Positions 8,051 to 14,482 of a stretch of DNA of 34,120 nucleotides are shown here, in pieces. Position 1 is the first letter of the stretch. Every line of letters begins with the position of its first letter. A program made the translations under genes and the position numbers. This DNA is from Xenorhabdus lircayensis. Its GTDB lineage: Bacteria; Pseudomonadota; Gammaproteobacteria; Enterobacterales; Enterobacteriaceae. Under the pieces are notes generated by a model. It was not told where the DNA came from. It saw only the letters and a program-made list of their open reading frames with translations, and did not search any database. The stretch covers positions 1 through 34,120 of the forward strand of contig NZ_JACOII010000052.1 of the NCBI RefSeq assembly GCF_016306625.1. The letters run 5' to 3'.

Positions 8051-8132
8051 TAAAATATAAAATATAAAATATAAAATATAAAATATAAAATATAAAATAT
8101 AAAATATAAAATATAAAATATAAAATATAAAA
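8051..8132. repeat. Heptanucleotide tandem repeat (TAAAATA, 11 copies)
   Basis: Eleven exact copies of TAAAATA from 8051 to 8127 plus a partial copy. The array lies directly upstream of the ribosome site of the gene at 7755-8030. The unit itself resembles a -10 box, so slippage would change promoter spacing. Confidence 0.9.
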
Positions 8133-8478
8133 GTAGAAATTTTATCGTCATGAAAAAACAAAATTATAGGTACAGGCATCATTATTCTTACTTTTAATAA
8201 AGTAAAACAACAACAATAAAGATAAACAGCTTATCATATTAACTACCGACATTACGGGGTAGTTCTCCAAATTCCACCAACTCACAGGGTACAAACTCAG
8301 GTATGACGGGCAATACAAAGTCCTTCTTTAGGGCTTAGCCCACAGGTGGAGTTAACTCATTGATAAGTATCAAATACCCTAAAACGAGGAGTTTGGATAA
8401 GCGAAAATTGCCAACTTATCCCATTGGGGTAAGTTAATAATAATAATCAGTTTGTTATGTGTAATTCCGCGGACTGAA

Positions 8479-8522
8479 TGCCGACTTGCGCCAATGGCGT
8501 TTACCGAAAATATCAAAGAGTT
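8479..8522 (+). repeat. ~50-bp conserved block, copy A
   Basis: It contains a hairpin (CGCC, AAT, GGCG at 8489-8499) followed by TTTACCGAAAATATCAAAGA. It aligns with blocks at 8871-8921 and 9841-9893. Confidence 0.55.
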
Positions 8523-8593
8523 AGGTTTATGTACGGAATAGAAATAAGCCTGTGAACTAATAGGCACATTACAAATATGCAGTCTGGGTATAA

Positions 8594-8657
8594 GATGGCT
8601 CAAATCTGAGTCATCATAAAAATCAGCATGTTAACCGTAGTCCAAATCTGGTTTACG
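8594..8657. repeat. Two 22-bp palindromes, 42 bp apart
   Basis: 8594-8615 (arm GATGGCTC, centre AAATCT, one G-T pair) and 8636-8657 (arm CGTAGTCC, centre AAATCT, one G-T pair and one mismatch), with a 20-bp spacer ending in GTTAAC. Confidence 0.7.
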
Positions 8658-8712
8658 AGAAAGAACAATAAGTTAACTGCCGTTTTTTAAGGGCAAAGCT
8701 AGTGAGCTGTTT

Positions 8713-8823
8713 GTTTCCCCGAAATGGGGGAATCAAAGGATGAATATCGAACAGTTAGCCGTAAATCAGATTTGATTTACGAAGAAGAGCAATCGGTTAA
8801 CCGTAAAGCAAATATGCTTTACA
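8713..8823. repeat. Three 22-bp palindromes with shared spacers
   Basis: 8713-8734 (arm GTTTCCCC, centre GAAATG, one mismatch), 8760-8781 (arm CGTAAATC, centre AGATTT, perfect) and 8802-8823 (arm CGTAAAGC, centre AAATAT, outer mismatch). The last two are 42 bp apart. The spacers are near-identical (AAGAAGAGCAATCGGTTAAC and AAGAAGAACAATCAGTTAAC). Confidence 0.75.
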
Positions 8824-8870
8824 AAGAAGAACAATCAGTTAACTGCATCATCGTTAAGGAGTTTGGCTCT

Positions 8871-8921
8871 CGCCCAGCTTCCCCTAATGGGGATTCTCAA
8901 AATTATCAATGGTTTAGCGTT
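8871..8921 (+). repeat. ~50-bp conserved block, copy B
   Basis: CGCCCAGCTT, then hairpin CCCC/GGGG with loop TAAT, then AAAATTATCAATGGTTTAGC. It is the same layout as copies A and C with different hairpin arms. Confidence 0.6.
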
Positions 8922-9089
8922 AATTCCGGTGAATCGCCGGAATCGACCTAATTCACTGGAATATAGAGCTTGTTCAGAGTCTTTACTCAAGCCCCTTTTA
9001 AAACCCTTTACATTAGGCAAAACCTCAACATACACTAACCCTAACCTTTTTGACGTAAACTAAACACACAGTGAATGGGGGGGTTAAAG

Positions 9090-9635
9090 ATGTCGTTATT
9101 AGATGCTGATGAATTTGGAGGAAATTGGGTATTTCGTTTCAATCAAACTCTAAATTTTCCCCTTAAGTTCTCTTCGACTACGCAAAATGGCGCCTGTAGT
9201 AGTTTGGTAATGGCGTGGGTAAAGATGCACAAATCAGGAAAGTCTCACCTATTCCCCGGAAATATAAAGCTCCCTAGTTATATAAAAATAGTTGAAAACC
9301 TTAAAGCTAAGAGCATGGATGGCCTGCAATTTCTTAGTGAAAACGGGTTGTTTTCTGGGTATGTACGCCGCTATGGGGGGAACGATTTTGCAAAAAACTT
9401 AGCCACAATCCCTGAAGGTTATGAAGCTTTGGCATATGGAGATCATGCTATTGGTCTAGCGGTAACTGCTCATGGGGTTGATTGTTTCGACCCCAATTTT
9501 GGTTGCGTCCATTTCCCGACACGTGAAGATTTTATAACATGGTTTGAAGAAAGATATTGGCCTAACCGTGATGGAATAGGGACGATGGCGAGGCCATGCC
9601 ATTACATTCTTGGGTACCTAATTGTATCGGCCTAA
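9090..9635 (+). CDS. YopT-like (C58 family) cysteine protease candidate
   Basis: A 181-residue protein with the three catalytic landmarks of the YopT/AvrPphB (C58) papain-fold proteases in the right order. These are TQNGACSSLVMAWVKM (Cys36 at a helix start), YGDHAIGLAVTAHG (His119) and DCFDPNFGCVHFP (Asp134 in the FDPNFG turn). Members cleave host or competitor proteins near lipidated or acidic sites; the target here cannot be read from sequence. It lacks a long N-terminal secretion or polymorphic-toxin region, so it is a free catalytic domain: an effector with an unseen export signal, a toxin fragment, or a cytoplasmic enzyme. I chose the ATG at 9090 because seven G precede it at 9077-9083. 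No immunity gene is obvious beside it. Cargo of the satellite. Confidence 0.75.
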   Translation: MSLLDADEFGGNWVFRFNQTLNFPLKFSSTTQNGACSSLVMAWVKMHKSGKSHLFPGNIKLPSYIKIVENLKAKSMDGLQFLSENGLFSGYVRRYGGNDFAKNLATIPEGYEALAYGDHAIGLAVTAHGVDCFDPNFGCVHFPTREDFITWFEERYWPNRDGIGTMARPCHYILGYLIVSA

Positions 9636-9764
9636 AAACCATGAGTGCACATCACCGCTAGGCTGCATATCTACCCCCTGCCCGTAAATCCACCAGCAAA
9701 GTGATTCCGACGTTTCGACGGAATTAAGTTAATTCAGCAAGTTACTCCATGCGCAGCGCTGAAC

Positions 9765-9786
9765 CAAGCTGTAAATTCGCAGCTTG
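9765..9786. repeat. 22-bp palindrome (arm CAAGCTGT, centre AAATTC)
   Basis: 8-6-8 layout with one G-T pair closing the centre. It is the last well-formed member of the family before the core genes. Confidence 0.6.
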
Positions 9787-9840
9787 CTTATGCATTAAAT
9801 TAGCGGTGCAGCTTTTAACCCCGCTGCCGTTCTCCCTCTT

Positions 9841-9893
9841 TGCCCGGCTTCCCCCATTGGGGGTTACCGAAATTATCAATGCGTTAGCGTTAA
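9841..9893 (+). repeat. ~50-bp conserved block, copy C
   Basis: TGCCCGGCTT, hairpin CCCCC/GGGGG with loop ATT, TTACCGAAATTATCAATG, GTTAGCGTTAAC. It is the best preserved copy. Confidence 0.6.
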
Positions 9894-10077
9894 CTCACCT
9901 TAGTTTGTTGATAAGGTTCAACTGTTCTATTCCAGAACAATTAGAATTTGGACAAATACCACCAACTATAGCAAAATGATAATCGATGAGGCTATCTCGA
10001 CGGAGAGAAAAGCGGTGCGCCTTACCGTCTGCCTCATCACCTCCCTTGTTAAGGCACAACGTTATAAGGCGGACGTG

Positions 10078-10618
10078 ATGAGTAAACTTAATTTAACCCT
10101 CCCATACTACCCTCTGGCTTTAGCTGCGAAAGAACTTCAAAAGGAAGAAATTGAATTATTACTTTTGGCTCAGGAAGGAAATATCACTTTTTATGAGTAT
10201 CCCGATCCTACTGGAGGAATGTTGGACTGGGAGAGCTTATCTGCTTTCGATATAGGTTGTATGATCTCTTAAAGATAAAAAGGCCGGGCAAGTATACCGA
10301 GATTATGTTGATAACGTTCTTGTACAGGAGCATGATTTAGTTCTACCCAAGGACGAAGTAATTAAAGCCTATAAAATATTTAACTCTCTTCCTTTAGATA
10401 ATATTTCAGAAAAACCAGCCCCTAAAATTCATACAACCGTAAAGCAATGTAAATTTATTGTTGAATTACTTAAATCTCATGGGCTGACTGATAATGATTT
10501 TAAAGGAAGCATAGAGGGATTAAGACAAAAAATAGCCAATAAAATACCCGAAATTGATGGCCTTGATATCGATAATAAAACGCTCATTGTCTGGTTGAAG
10601 AAAGCTGATGTTAGATAA
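10078..10618 (+). pseudogene. Unknown satellite protein, frameshifted
   Basis: From the ATG at 10078 (AAGGCGGACGTG upstream) the frame reads MSKLNLTLPYYPLALAAKEL and on to DWESLSAFDIGCMIS, then TAA at 10270-10272. Removing one T in 'ctctt' joins it to an equally gene-like frame (DKKAGQVYRDYVDNVLVQEH ... IDNKTLIVWLKKADVR) ending at 10618, about 180 residues in all. The N-terminal half, with its short helices and DWESLSAFDIG, looks like a satellite/phage regulatory or DNA-binding module. I do not recognise a named family. The gene is directly followed by the dyads in front of alpA. Confidence 0.5.
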
Positions 10619-10619
10619 C

Positions 10620-10657
10620 GGAGTTTTTCAAAACTCCACGGAATTTTCTAAAACTCC
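10620..10657. promoter_or_regulatory. Paired dyads upstream of alpA (probable operator)
   Basis: GGAGTTTT-tc-AAAACTCC at 10620-10637 and GGAATTTT-ct-AAAACTCC at 10640-10657, exactly 20 bp apart. Two evenly spaced dyads before a regulator gene suggest operator sites, possibly for AlpA itself. Confidence 0.5.
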
Positions 10658-10729
10658 GCCGAATCCCCTCCGTAAAATTTTAACCTTCCTCTCGTACTGT
10701 CTAACAGCAACCGAGGAAGGCTATTATTT

Positions 10730-10933
10730 ATGCAACACACTTTTATCAAATTACCCGAAGTATGTCGCCGTACTGGTCTGGGTAAATCGACCATCTATAA
10801 ATATATTTCAGAAGGGAATTTCCCCAGGCAGATAAAGACCGGCTCCCGTGCTTCCGCGTTCATCGAAAGCGAAGTTGATGGATGGATTAACCGCCGCATC
10901 ATTGCTTCCCGCAGGGAGGCAAGCAATGGCTAA
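10730..10933 (+). CDS. alpA: AlpA-family transcriptional regulator
   Basis: A 67-residue protein with the AlpA/MerR-like winged HTH: FIKLPEVCRRTGLGKSTIYKYISEG (HTH), then NFPRQIKTGSRASAFIESEVDGWINRRI (wing and final helix). AlpA proteins act as small DNA-binding activators or excision-control regulators in P4-like elements. GAGGAAGG lies 7 bases before the ATG. The gene overlaps the next one by 8 bp, which suggests translational coupling at the head of the satellite operon. Confidence 0.9.
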   Translation: MQHTFIKLPEVCRRTGLGKSTIYKYISEGNFPRQIKTGSRASAFIESEVDGWINRRIIASRREASNG

Positions 10934-11339
10934 TATGTCTCATCCTGCCCGGCAATTCACAGCACCGGATAAAAATTGCTTGCCTTTGCTGGTGGGCTTT
11001 GGCTGCAGTGACCCTGCACCAGCAAAAGCAGGTGTCAGGATTGGAACCCTGAATAAACAGCAAGCGGCGAAACATGACGCGCCAAGCGTCTTTTTTTGTG
11101 CCATAGCATCACAGCACCTTTCATCTAAGGCATTCTTCGTCTATATGTATTCAATGGTGATGCTGGCAGGGCAGCCTTCCGGCTGGCTGGTTCCCGTTTG
11201 CACCAGTAGTTCCAACCCTGTCAGCGTCACCGCCCCCATAGAGCTTGGAACCTCTCGCGGTGACTCCTTTGTTAAGCAAACGGAGATCGCAACTATGGCA
11301 CTATCCCTACCCAAACTCACTTCAAATTCGTGTTCTTGA
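10926..11339 (+). CDS. Ash-family satellite protein
   Basis: A 137-residue protein of the Ash group found behind alpA in P4-like elements. The family signature MYSMVMLAGQPSGWLVPV is followed by SSNPVSVTAPIELGTSRGDS; the upstream half (GCSDPAPAKAGVRIGT) is loosely conserved. In P4, Ash is linked to control of the satellite in response to prophage derepression. I chose the ATG at 10926 because GGGAGG precedes it. The C-terminus overlaps the start region of the Icd-like frame, where a one-base change may have altered its last residues. Confidence 0.7.
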   Translation: MANMSHPARQFTAPDKNCLPLLVGFGCSDPAPAKAGVRIGTLNKQQAAKHDAPSVFFCAIASQHLSSKAFFVYMYSMVMLAGQPSGWLVPVCTSSSNPVSVTAPIELGTSRGDSFVKQTEIATMALSLPKLTSNSCS

Positions 11340-11485
11340 GCGTTAAACGTGCAGACTTAGCCGCAACACCCAGCCGTATAGAGGCGATTGCTCAAGATGA
11401 GCACTGCGCCCGTTCTGTCCTTTCCCGTGATTTTGTCTTGCTCTTCGCCGGCCGCCTGCCAGTACAGGAGGTGCGCTATGTCTGA
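11295..11485 (+). pseudogene. Icd-like small protein, start out of frame
   Basis: A frame ending at 11483-11485 reads HFKFVFLSVKRADLAATPSR, then SRDFVLLFAGRLPVQEVRYV. This is the pattern of small 'host cell division inhibitor Icd-like' proteins annotated behind Ash in P4-like elements. The expected ATG (11295) is in another frame. A single missing base between 11298 and 11305 would join them. No other start codon with a ribosome site exists in the frame, so the gene is probably silent. Confidence 0.5.
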
Positions 11486-11714
11486 TCGTTCCTTAGCAAA
11501 TATCTATGCCCATCCTGCCGACGTCATGGAGCCTCTCGCGGCATTTCTTAAGGCCGTGGAGTTCTTACGGTTAGATCCTGGGGCAAGGGATATCGAAGCC
11601 GACTTACTGGCTTATGCTCAGCAACTCTTACAACTGTATACCAATGAAGCCAAAAACGATTACGGGAACGCAGAGCCACACGTTACCCATGCTAATGAGG
11701 TGCAATATGCTTGA
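11478..11714 (+). CDS. Small satellite protein, unknown
   Basis: A 78-residue acidic protein (MSDRSLANIYAHPADVMEPL ... EADLLAYAQQLLQLYTNEAKN), mostly helical in appearance. The start is firm, with CAGGAGG 6 bases before the ATG. It overlaps the Icd-like frame by 8 bp and the next gene by 8 bp, so it is part of the compact satellite operon. The family is not recognised. Confidence 0.6.
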   Translation: MSDRSLANIYAHPADVMEPLAAFLKAVEFLRLDPGARDIEADLLAYAQQLLQLYTNEAKNDYGNAEPHVTHANEVQYA

Positions 11715-11907
11715 TTACAGAACGGTTATTGAAAACGGCATTGTGACGCTTTATTGCCAGCAAGAAAACGAGCAAGAACAGATCGTTATTTCCCTGCCCG
11801 CTACTGCCATTTTAGACCGAGTTGATAGCGGTGAATAGGACGAGCAAACAAGGATAGCGTTACAACTACTCATGGCATGGCTAAAACGCTTCCCGTTGGG
11901 CAACCTG
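11707..11907 (+). pseudogene. Small satellite gene interrupted by an in-frame TAG
   Basis: From ATG 11707 (GAGGTG upstream) the frame reads MLDYRTVIENGIVTLYCQQE ... ILDRVDSGE and meets TAG at 11836-11838. The same frame then continues DEQTRIALQLLMAWLKRFPL to a second TAG at 11905. The downstream part is gene-like and the natural reading would be SGE-Tyr-DEQ, so a single-base nonsense change is likely. It is also possible that the 43-residue product is the real one. Confidence 0.45.
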
Positions 11908-12269
11908 TAGACGACATTCGTTTCTTTCGCTGGGCGGTGGCGCATGTATGGGTTACTGAGCAAAAGGAAAAGCATAACGGCAGAGCCATTTTTAAACTGG
12001 AGAATTCCCCTATTGTTTTCCCCCTTTTCTTATCTATTGAGCGCTCAGCACTGGCAAATAACATTGAAGGCGCATTGATTGAGCGTTTTGGTCACGAGCA
12101 GGGGATAGAAAACGCGATGATTTTCTATCAAGAGATGATGACCCCATCCCCTGAGTACGGATTAGCGCTTTCTGACTTTGGTAAAGAAGTGCTTACCGAA
12201 CTACACCGTAGCTTTATCGAAGAGGATATACCTCAGATGGCTTTCAATAAGCCGGAGGTTTTGCACTGA
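11877..12269 (+). CDS. Satellite protein, unknown
   Basis: A 130-residue protein with a conserved-looking middle (RFFRWAVAHVWVTEQKEKHN, FPLFLSIERSALANNIEGAL) and an acidic C-terminus. It has no membrane or signal segment. The start is uncertain because no good ribosome site precedes the ATG at 11877, although translation could be coupled to the overlapping frame upstream. The stop overlaps the next ATG (ATGA). I do not recognise the family. Confidence 0.55.
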   Translation: MAKTLPVGQPVDDIRFFRWAVAHVWVTEQKEKHNGRAIFKLENSPIVFPLFLSIERSALANNIEGALIERFGHEQGIENAMIFYQEMMTPSPEYGLALSDFGKEVLTELHRSFIEEDIPQMAFNKPEVLH

Positions 12270-12736
12270 TGAACAGAACAACACGAAAGAAGAAAAGTAT
12301 GCCGCGTAAACAGTTAAAAGACTTTTCCAACTCGATAAAAGCCCAAGAGCTGCGTTTGCCCCCTACGGCAAAGGCAGACTTTGATTGGTTCATTAAGAAC
12401 TCTAATTGTCGTTACTATTTACGTGAACCGTTCGCCGGAGAGTATGAAGATGGTGAAACGCCTGCGCCTTATCGTTGGTACACACTGGTGCATCTGATAA
12501 TTGATCAAGATCCTGTGGTGTATATCTCCAGCGATGGGGGAAGAAGCGCTCGATCGGCGCATTTTATACAGGTGGGGCATATTCCTGTAACTTGCTCGCC
12601 CATTGATAGTGATTTTCTTACCCAGTTACTTTCCTATCAGGCCACGGAAAAAGGACAAACGACTTTAGAATTTCTATGGGCTGATGGACTGTTAAAAATG
12701 GGAATTGTGGGTGGCGGCGGTGGGGTCAAGAAATGA
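12269..12736 (+). CDS. Satellite protein, unknown
   Basis: A 155-residue protein with a very basic N-terminus (MNRTTRKKKSMPRKQLKDF), a Trp/Tyr-rich centre (RWYTLVHLIIDQDPVVYISS) and a glycine-rich tail. Its start overlaps the preceding stop, and its stop overlaps the following ATG by 4 bp, so the genes are read as one operon. The basic head suggests nucleic-acid contact, but this is only a guess. Confidence 0.55.
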   Translation: MNRTTRKKKSMPRKQLKDFSNSIKAQELRLPPTAKADFDWFIKNSNCRYYLREPFAGEYEDGETPAPYRWYTLVHLIIDQDPVVYISSDGGRSARSAHFIQVGHIPVTCSPIDSDFLTQLLSYQATEKGQTTLEFLWADGLLKMGIVGGGGGVKK

Positions 12737-12920
12737 CGGAAGTAAAACTCTCACATTTCCCCGGAATAATAGCAACGATGTAACGAATTATATACTCGCC
12801 CTCTGTATTGCACTATTACAGTCTGCACATGCAGAGGGCTTATTTGTTATTTCGTTAGTGATTATGTTGCTTGCGTTTATATCCGTTTATGACCGTTTAT
12901 GGTTGGGGAATACGCAATGA
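12733..12920 (+). pseudogene. Small membrane protein, frameshifted
   Basis: The ATG at 12733 overlaps the previous stop and starts MTEVKLSHFPGIIATM, which ends at TAA 12778-12780. One base inserted near 12779 would lead into the frame TNYILALCIALLQSAHAEGL, FVISLVIMLLAFISVYDRLW, ending at 12920. That frame has two hydrophobic segments but no start codon of its own with a ribosome site. Probably a small inner-membrane satellite protein of about 62 residues, now broken. Confidence 0.45.
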
Positions 12921-13126
12921 GTATTAATGAATCGATGCTAACGAAAAAAGAAGTTAAAGCGGCGCTGCACTATAAATCTGATAGTGGTTTTCATGAGTTT
13001 TTAAAAAGAACCCCCAGTTTCCCTAAACCTGTGAAATTGGGATTAAGGCGTGTTGGCTGGGCGGCAAGTGAAGTTAATGAATATATAGCGTCTCGTCTTA
13101 ATACCCGTGAACAGGGGGATAAATAA
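12917..13126 (+). CDS. Second AlpA-like DNA-binding protein
   Basis: A 69-residue protein from the ATG at 12917 (GGTTGGGGAA upstream). It has an AlpA/excisionase-type layout: MLTKKEVKAALHYKSDSGFH as the HTH, then SFPKPVKLGLRRVGW and an AASEVNEYIASRL helix. It probably binds near the operon or the att/ori region. It is followed after 1 bp by the next gene. Confidence 0.7.
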   Translation: MSINESMLTKKEVKAALHYKSDSGFHEFLKRTPSFPKPVKLGLRRVGWAASEVNEYIASRLNTREQGDK

Positions 13127-13127
13127 C

Positions 13128-13337
13128 ATGGCTAAAAATAGATTTTCATGTTCTAAAAATGACCATATCGCCATTATGCAAAGATGTAATTCCATTAAAG
13201 GAAATACACTTCCGGCTGATTTAACTAATCAGCGTGATTACGGTGGACTGGTATTTGTTGACGAGGCTTATGTTAATCGCGCTATGCGTCTTCGTGTTGC
13301 CGCCGCAGAGCGTCGGGAAAATAAAAGGAGCCGGTAA
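13128..13337 (+). CDS. Small basic satellite protein, unknown
   Basis: A 69-residue protein (MAKNRFSCSKNDHIAIMQRC ... RLRVAAAERRENKRSR) with a strongly basic C-terminus. It lies between the second AlpA-like gene and the primase gene, 2 bp from the latter, with GGGGG about 10 bases before its ATG. The position suggests a replication accessory role, but I do not recognise the family. Confidence 0.55.
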   Translation: MAKNRFSCSKNDHIAIMQRCNSIKGNTLPADLTNQRDYGGLVFVDEAYVNRAMRLRVAAAERRENKRSR

Positions 13338-13339
13338 TA

Positions 13340-14482
13340 ATGGCAGGTAAAATTTATTATTCCCGTGGACGGGATGTATTCGATATCACCCCTGAACAAC
13401 GATGCGCAGAAAATGAAGATGAGTTTATTGATCAGCTAATGGCTGATACGGCGGTTGCTAAAGGTAAACAGTATTTTTGTGCAGCAATGGAACAAGGGGA
13501 ACACCCAAGAGGTCAAGACCCAAAAGAAAAATACCCTGAGAAGTTTCAGGGTATAAAGAATTGGAGGCTTGCAGCATTAGCGGCTAAACGCCGCTTTGTA
13601 TCATTTGATTGCGATAGTTTTGATAGCCGTGAAACATTTGAAGCTTTAATAAATTACTTACAACAGCGGTATAAAGGTGTGCTCTATACAACTTTCAATT
13701 ATACCGCAGATGCTCCGCGTTGTCGTTTTATTATCCTACTTGATTCAGAGGTAGATCGCACTGCTGGTAATCATATTTGCCGGATAATAGCCAGTGAAAT
13801 AGAAACGGCGATACAACAAATCGCAGAAGATGATTTGGTCAACGAATGGATGCCTGTCATTGGGTGGGATGATTCTGTATATCGTGCGGAACAGCAATGC
13901 TATTTGCCAATAGTTAATGCTATCTGTCGAAAAACAAAAAGCGGGGATGAGGTTACTGATGCAATCATTCACCGTTTAAATGGCGAATTAGCAGACGTAG
14001 CGCATTATCTTGAGATGCCTCCATTGGTACAGGAGACACCTCCTCGGCCTGTAAGACAGCATTATGATAGTGATTCTGATTTAGACCGCTGGCATGAGGT
14101 TGATCCGCACACGTTAGATGATTTACGTGATGCGCTGTTTTCACCCGCGATGCTGGCGATATCTGCGGGTGCCAGAAAAGACTGGCAGAGGGTGATTGCT
14201 GCTCTTGGCAGTTTGAAAAACACACCTTATGAAGATAATGCTTACCAGTTGGCGCTGGAATGGTCAGAAGCTGGTGGCGCGGCATTTGATGCTGTGCACT
14301 TTGAAGAAACTTGGAATTCTTCTCGGGCTGATCTTACCAATTATAAATGGATATTTTCTTACGCTTCCTCGTTGGGGTGGAATAATCCTCAGATACTTCG
14401 ACCTTATTTAGCACTGGAAAAGGTCGGGTTCTATATGACCGAGGACGGACTAATGAAGAATGTTCAGGAGGGGGAAAGGTAA
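13340..14482 (+). CDS. Satellite primase, N-terminal part of primase-helicase (split)
   Basis: 380 residues. It contains a primase-type core (RRFVSFDCDSFDS, then TTFNYTADAPRCRFIILLD) and, from ~245, a PriCT-like helical domain (LRDALFSPAMLAISAGARKD, then EWSEAGGAAFDAVHFEETW). The last residues (VGFYMTEDGLMKNVQEGE) are the beginning of a DUF927 domain. The rest of that domain is in the next frame, so the two pieces were one protein of about 955 residues. The break is at 14469-14473, a run of five G. AAAGGAGCCGGTAATA gives the ribosome site. It should initiate replication of the excised element. Confidence 0.75.
   Translation: MAGKIYYSRGRDVFDITPEQRCAENEDEFIDQLMADTAVAKGKQYFCAAMEQGEHPRGQDPKEKYPEKFQGIKNWRLAALAAKRRFVSFDCDSFDSRETFEALINYLQQRYKGVLYTTFNYTADAPRCRFIILLDSEVDRTAGNHICRIIASEIETAIQQIAEDDLVNEWMPVIGWDDSVYRAEQQCYLPIVNAICRKTKSGDEVTDAIIHRLNGELADVAHYLEMPPLVQETPPRPVRQHYDSDSDLDRWHEVDPHTLDDLRDALFSPAMLAISAGARKDWQRVIAALGSLKNTPYEDNAYQLALEWSEAGGAAFDAVHFEETWNSSRADLTNYKWIFSYASSLGWNNPQILRPYLALEKVGFYMTEDGLMKNVQEGER

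Larger units (their letters stand above)
8133..9089. other. Cargo-zone intergenic region with repeats, no clear gene
   Basis: Nearly 1 kb without a supported gene. It holds a dyad at 8241-8264, a long hairpin at 8413-8435 (arms AACTTATCCC and GGGGTAAGTT), two copies of the ~50-bp block (8479-8522 and 8871-8921), five 22-bp palindromes (8594-8823) and an ATTCCGG/CCGGAAT hairpin at 8923-8943. TAACTCATTGATAAG occurs at 8353 and also at 6924. Confidence 0.5.
9636..10077. other. Intergenic region upstream of the satellite core
   Basis: No supported gene. It contains a dyad ATTCCGACG/CGACGGAAT (9704-9724), the 22-bp palindrome 9765-9786 and copy C of the ~50-bp block (9841-9893). In P4 itself the corresponding place before the early genes holds the immunity RNA, so a structured RNA is possible here. 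Confidence 0.4.

Noticed and set aside
8594-8823. CRISPR-like array
   Set aside because: The palindromic part varies and the spacer is constant, the opposite of a CRISPR array. No cas genes are present and there are too few regular units.
8724-8951. Open frame of 75 codons with an internal 14-residue repeat
   Set aside because: The repeat is produced by the 42-bp palindrome units, which are divisible by three. No ribosome site and no conserved content are visible, so I treat it as non-coding.
6037-9786. Palindromes as ordinary intrinsic terminators
   Set aside because: They lack T runs on both sides, occur in tandem, and keep a uniform 22-bp size. These are not terminator features.
9749-9979. 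Open frame of 76 codons similar to a frame at 8863-9063
   Set aside because: The similarity (FARLPPLGVTEIINALALT against LAQLPLMGILKIINGLALI) comes from the repeated ~50-bp block. Neither frame has a ribosome site.
10848-11339. Longer version of the Ash-like protein starting at 10848
   Set aside because: That start lies deep inside alpA with no ribosome site. The ATG at 10926 has GGGAGG and gives the family-like length.
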